Below, in pieces: positions 63,485 to 64,000 of a stretch of DNA of 64,000 nucleotides. Source of the DNA: Sipunculus nudus. Its lineage: Eukaryota > Annelida > Sipuncula > Golfingiida > Sipunculidae. Location of the stretch: the NCBI GenBank assembly GCA_026874595.1, contig CM049316.1, forward strand, positions 58,909,676 to 58,973,675, given 5' to 3'. Each line of letters starts with the position of its first letter. Position 1 is the first letter of the stretch. Both the position numbers and the translations under genes were made by a program. The notes beneath the pieces were generated by a model. The model did no database searches. It was not told the DNA's origin and saw only the letters and a list, made by a program, of their open reading frames with translations.

Positions 63485-64000
63485 AGGAGCAGGGGGTTAA
63501 GCAGCCCATTGACCCTAACCCCTTTGATCACTGCTGTGAGAAAGGGTAGCGCTTGTGCGTGAGGTAACTGGTCAGTTCTATCAGGCCGAGGGAATATAAA
63601 ATTGCTGTTCTTTCAACTGTACAGGATGTCAGAGGAAGTTGGAGATTAATCCAGATCGGGCATGAAGCGATGTTAGCCTGGCTTCACTATTATTGCGGTG
63701 TATTTTCTCAAGTGGGCTTGCATGTCAGCCCGTTGCTATGATTTCCCATGACAGTTAGCGTTAAGGTGCGTTCCTTTCGGGTCCGGCTTGGGCTGGAATA
63801 TGGCTTCCAGTCTCATGAACTACAGCCTTCATCTTCCCAAGCACTAACCTGTCCATCTTTCCGTAGTCACCGAACTCAAATTGGATACGCTTCCGCCAGA
63901 TCCATCACGGGTACTGAGACTTTGGCCACCTGGTGGAAAGGGCAAGCAATGCCACGCCTACACGGACCTCCCAGACAGGCTTGCCGTCATTGTATTATCT
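63485..64000. other. GC-richer island running off the window edge
   Basis: Complex sequence with a palindromic homeobox-type site GATTAATC near 63643 and blocks such as TTCCTTTCGGGTCCGGCTTG near 63772. CCATCTTTCCGTAG at 63855-63868 could be a splice acceptor, but the following bases do not resemble the missing AXH segment in any frame I read. Its right end is unknown. Confidence 0.35.

Noticed and set aside
63800..64000. The missing AXH exon near the right edge, after a possible acceptor at 63868
   Set aside because: No frame gives the expected FF(V/I)-GQGW-type continuation.

Overview
The window is AT-rich animal genomic DNA dominated by introns, minisatellites and small non-autonomous repeats. 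The best taxonomic clue is the interspersed repeat at 16946-18866 and 35091-37476. It opens with AGCTCAGCTGACTATAAGTC, runs into a GTCC/CCGT simple repeat and closes with a TCAGCTGAGC-type inverted end, a style common in mollusc and especially bivalve genomes. I therefore read the source as a mollusc, probably a bivalve, but no species can be named.

Only one protein-coding segment can be supported with confidence: a 1,589-nt exon on the + strand (28041-29629) encoding a long stretch of an Ataxin-1 family protein (ATXN1 / ATXN1L). It carries the conserved IESYSAVLANMGS motif, a basic KRHR segment and the first half of the AXH domain. It is bounded by a strong 3' splice site and a strong phase-0 5' splice site that cuts the AXH domain. 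I could not find the upstream N-terminal exon or the downstream exon with the rest of AXH, so the exon sits between introns that appear to exceed 28 kb and 34 kb.

Layout: 1-566, a 54-bp minisatellite cut by the window edge; 0.6-5.6 kb, AT-rich DNA with two GC-richer islands; 5.6-6.05 kb, microsatellite plus a pogo-like MITE; 7.5-9.4 kb, a strong candidate conserved noncoding block; 9.8-11.3 kb, two related minisatellites (32 and 42 bp); 12.4-15 kb, further GC-richer islands; 15.8-16.2 kb, TA/CA repeat and a G-quadruplex motif; 16.9-18.9 kb, repeat copy 1; 20.5-21.5 kb, an array of tandem hairpins; 22.5-23.3 kb, an island with a DR1 nuclear receptor motif; 24.9-25.3 kb, a decayed minisatellite; 27.9-28.02 kb, three 39-bp repeats each with a perfect DR4 motif, directly abutting the splice acceptor; 28.04-29.63 kb, the exon; 30.2 kb, a minisatellite; 33.9-34.9 kb, an island; 35.1-37.5 kb, repeat copy 2 with an internal 672-bp duplication; 39-41.6 kb, two copies of another dispersed repeat (a third lies inverted at 11.8 kb); 46.4-47.15 kb, duplicated compound microsatellite and 39-bp minisatellite; 49.95 kb, a small open island; 50.3-54.7 kb, polypyrimidine tract, two minisatellites, an island and a TCA-rich tract; 55.6-56.9 kb, a large inverted repeat and a MITE; 57.6-58.4, 62.3-62.6 and 63.5-64.0 kb, further islands.

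The islands read like regulatory DNA (homeobox-type TAATTA/TAATTG cores, bHLH and nuclear receptor half-sites, no codon structure). The most unusual signals are an excess of perfect TGACCT direct repeats, all in one orientation; the three DR4 elements at the exon boundary; a minisatellite whose units encode a hairpin; and many CTCF-like cores. No bacterial-type system, CRISPR array, tRNA or rRNA gene, or intact transposase or reverse transcriptase gene was seen.
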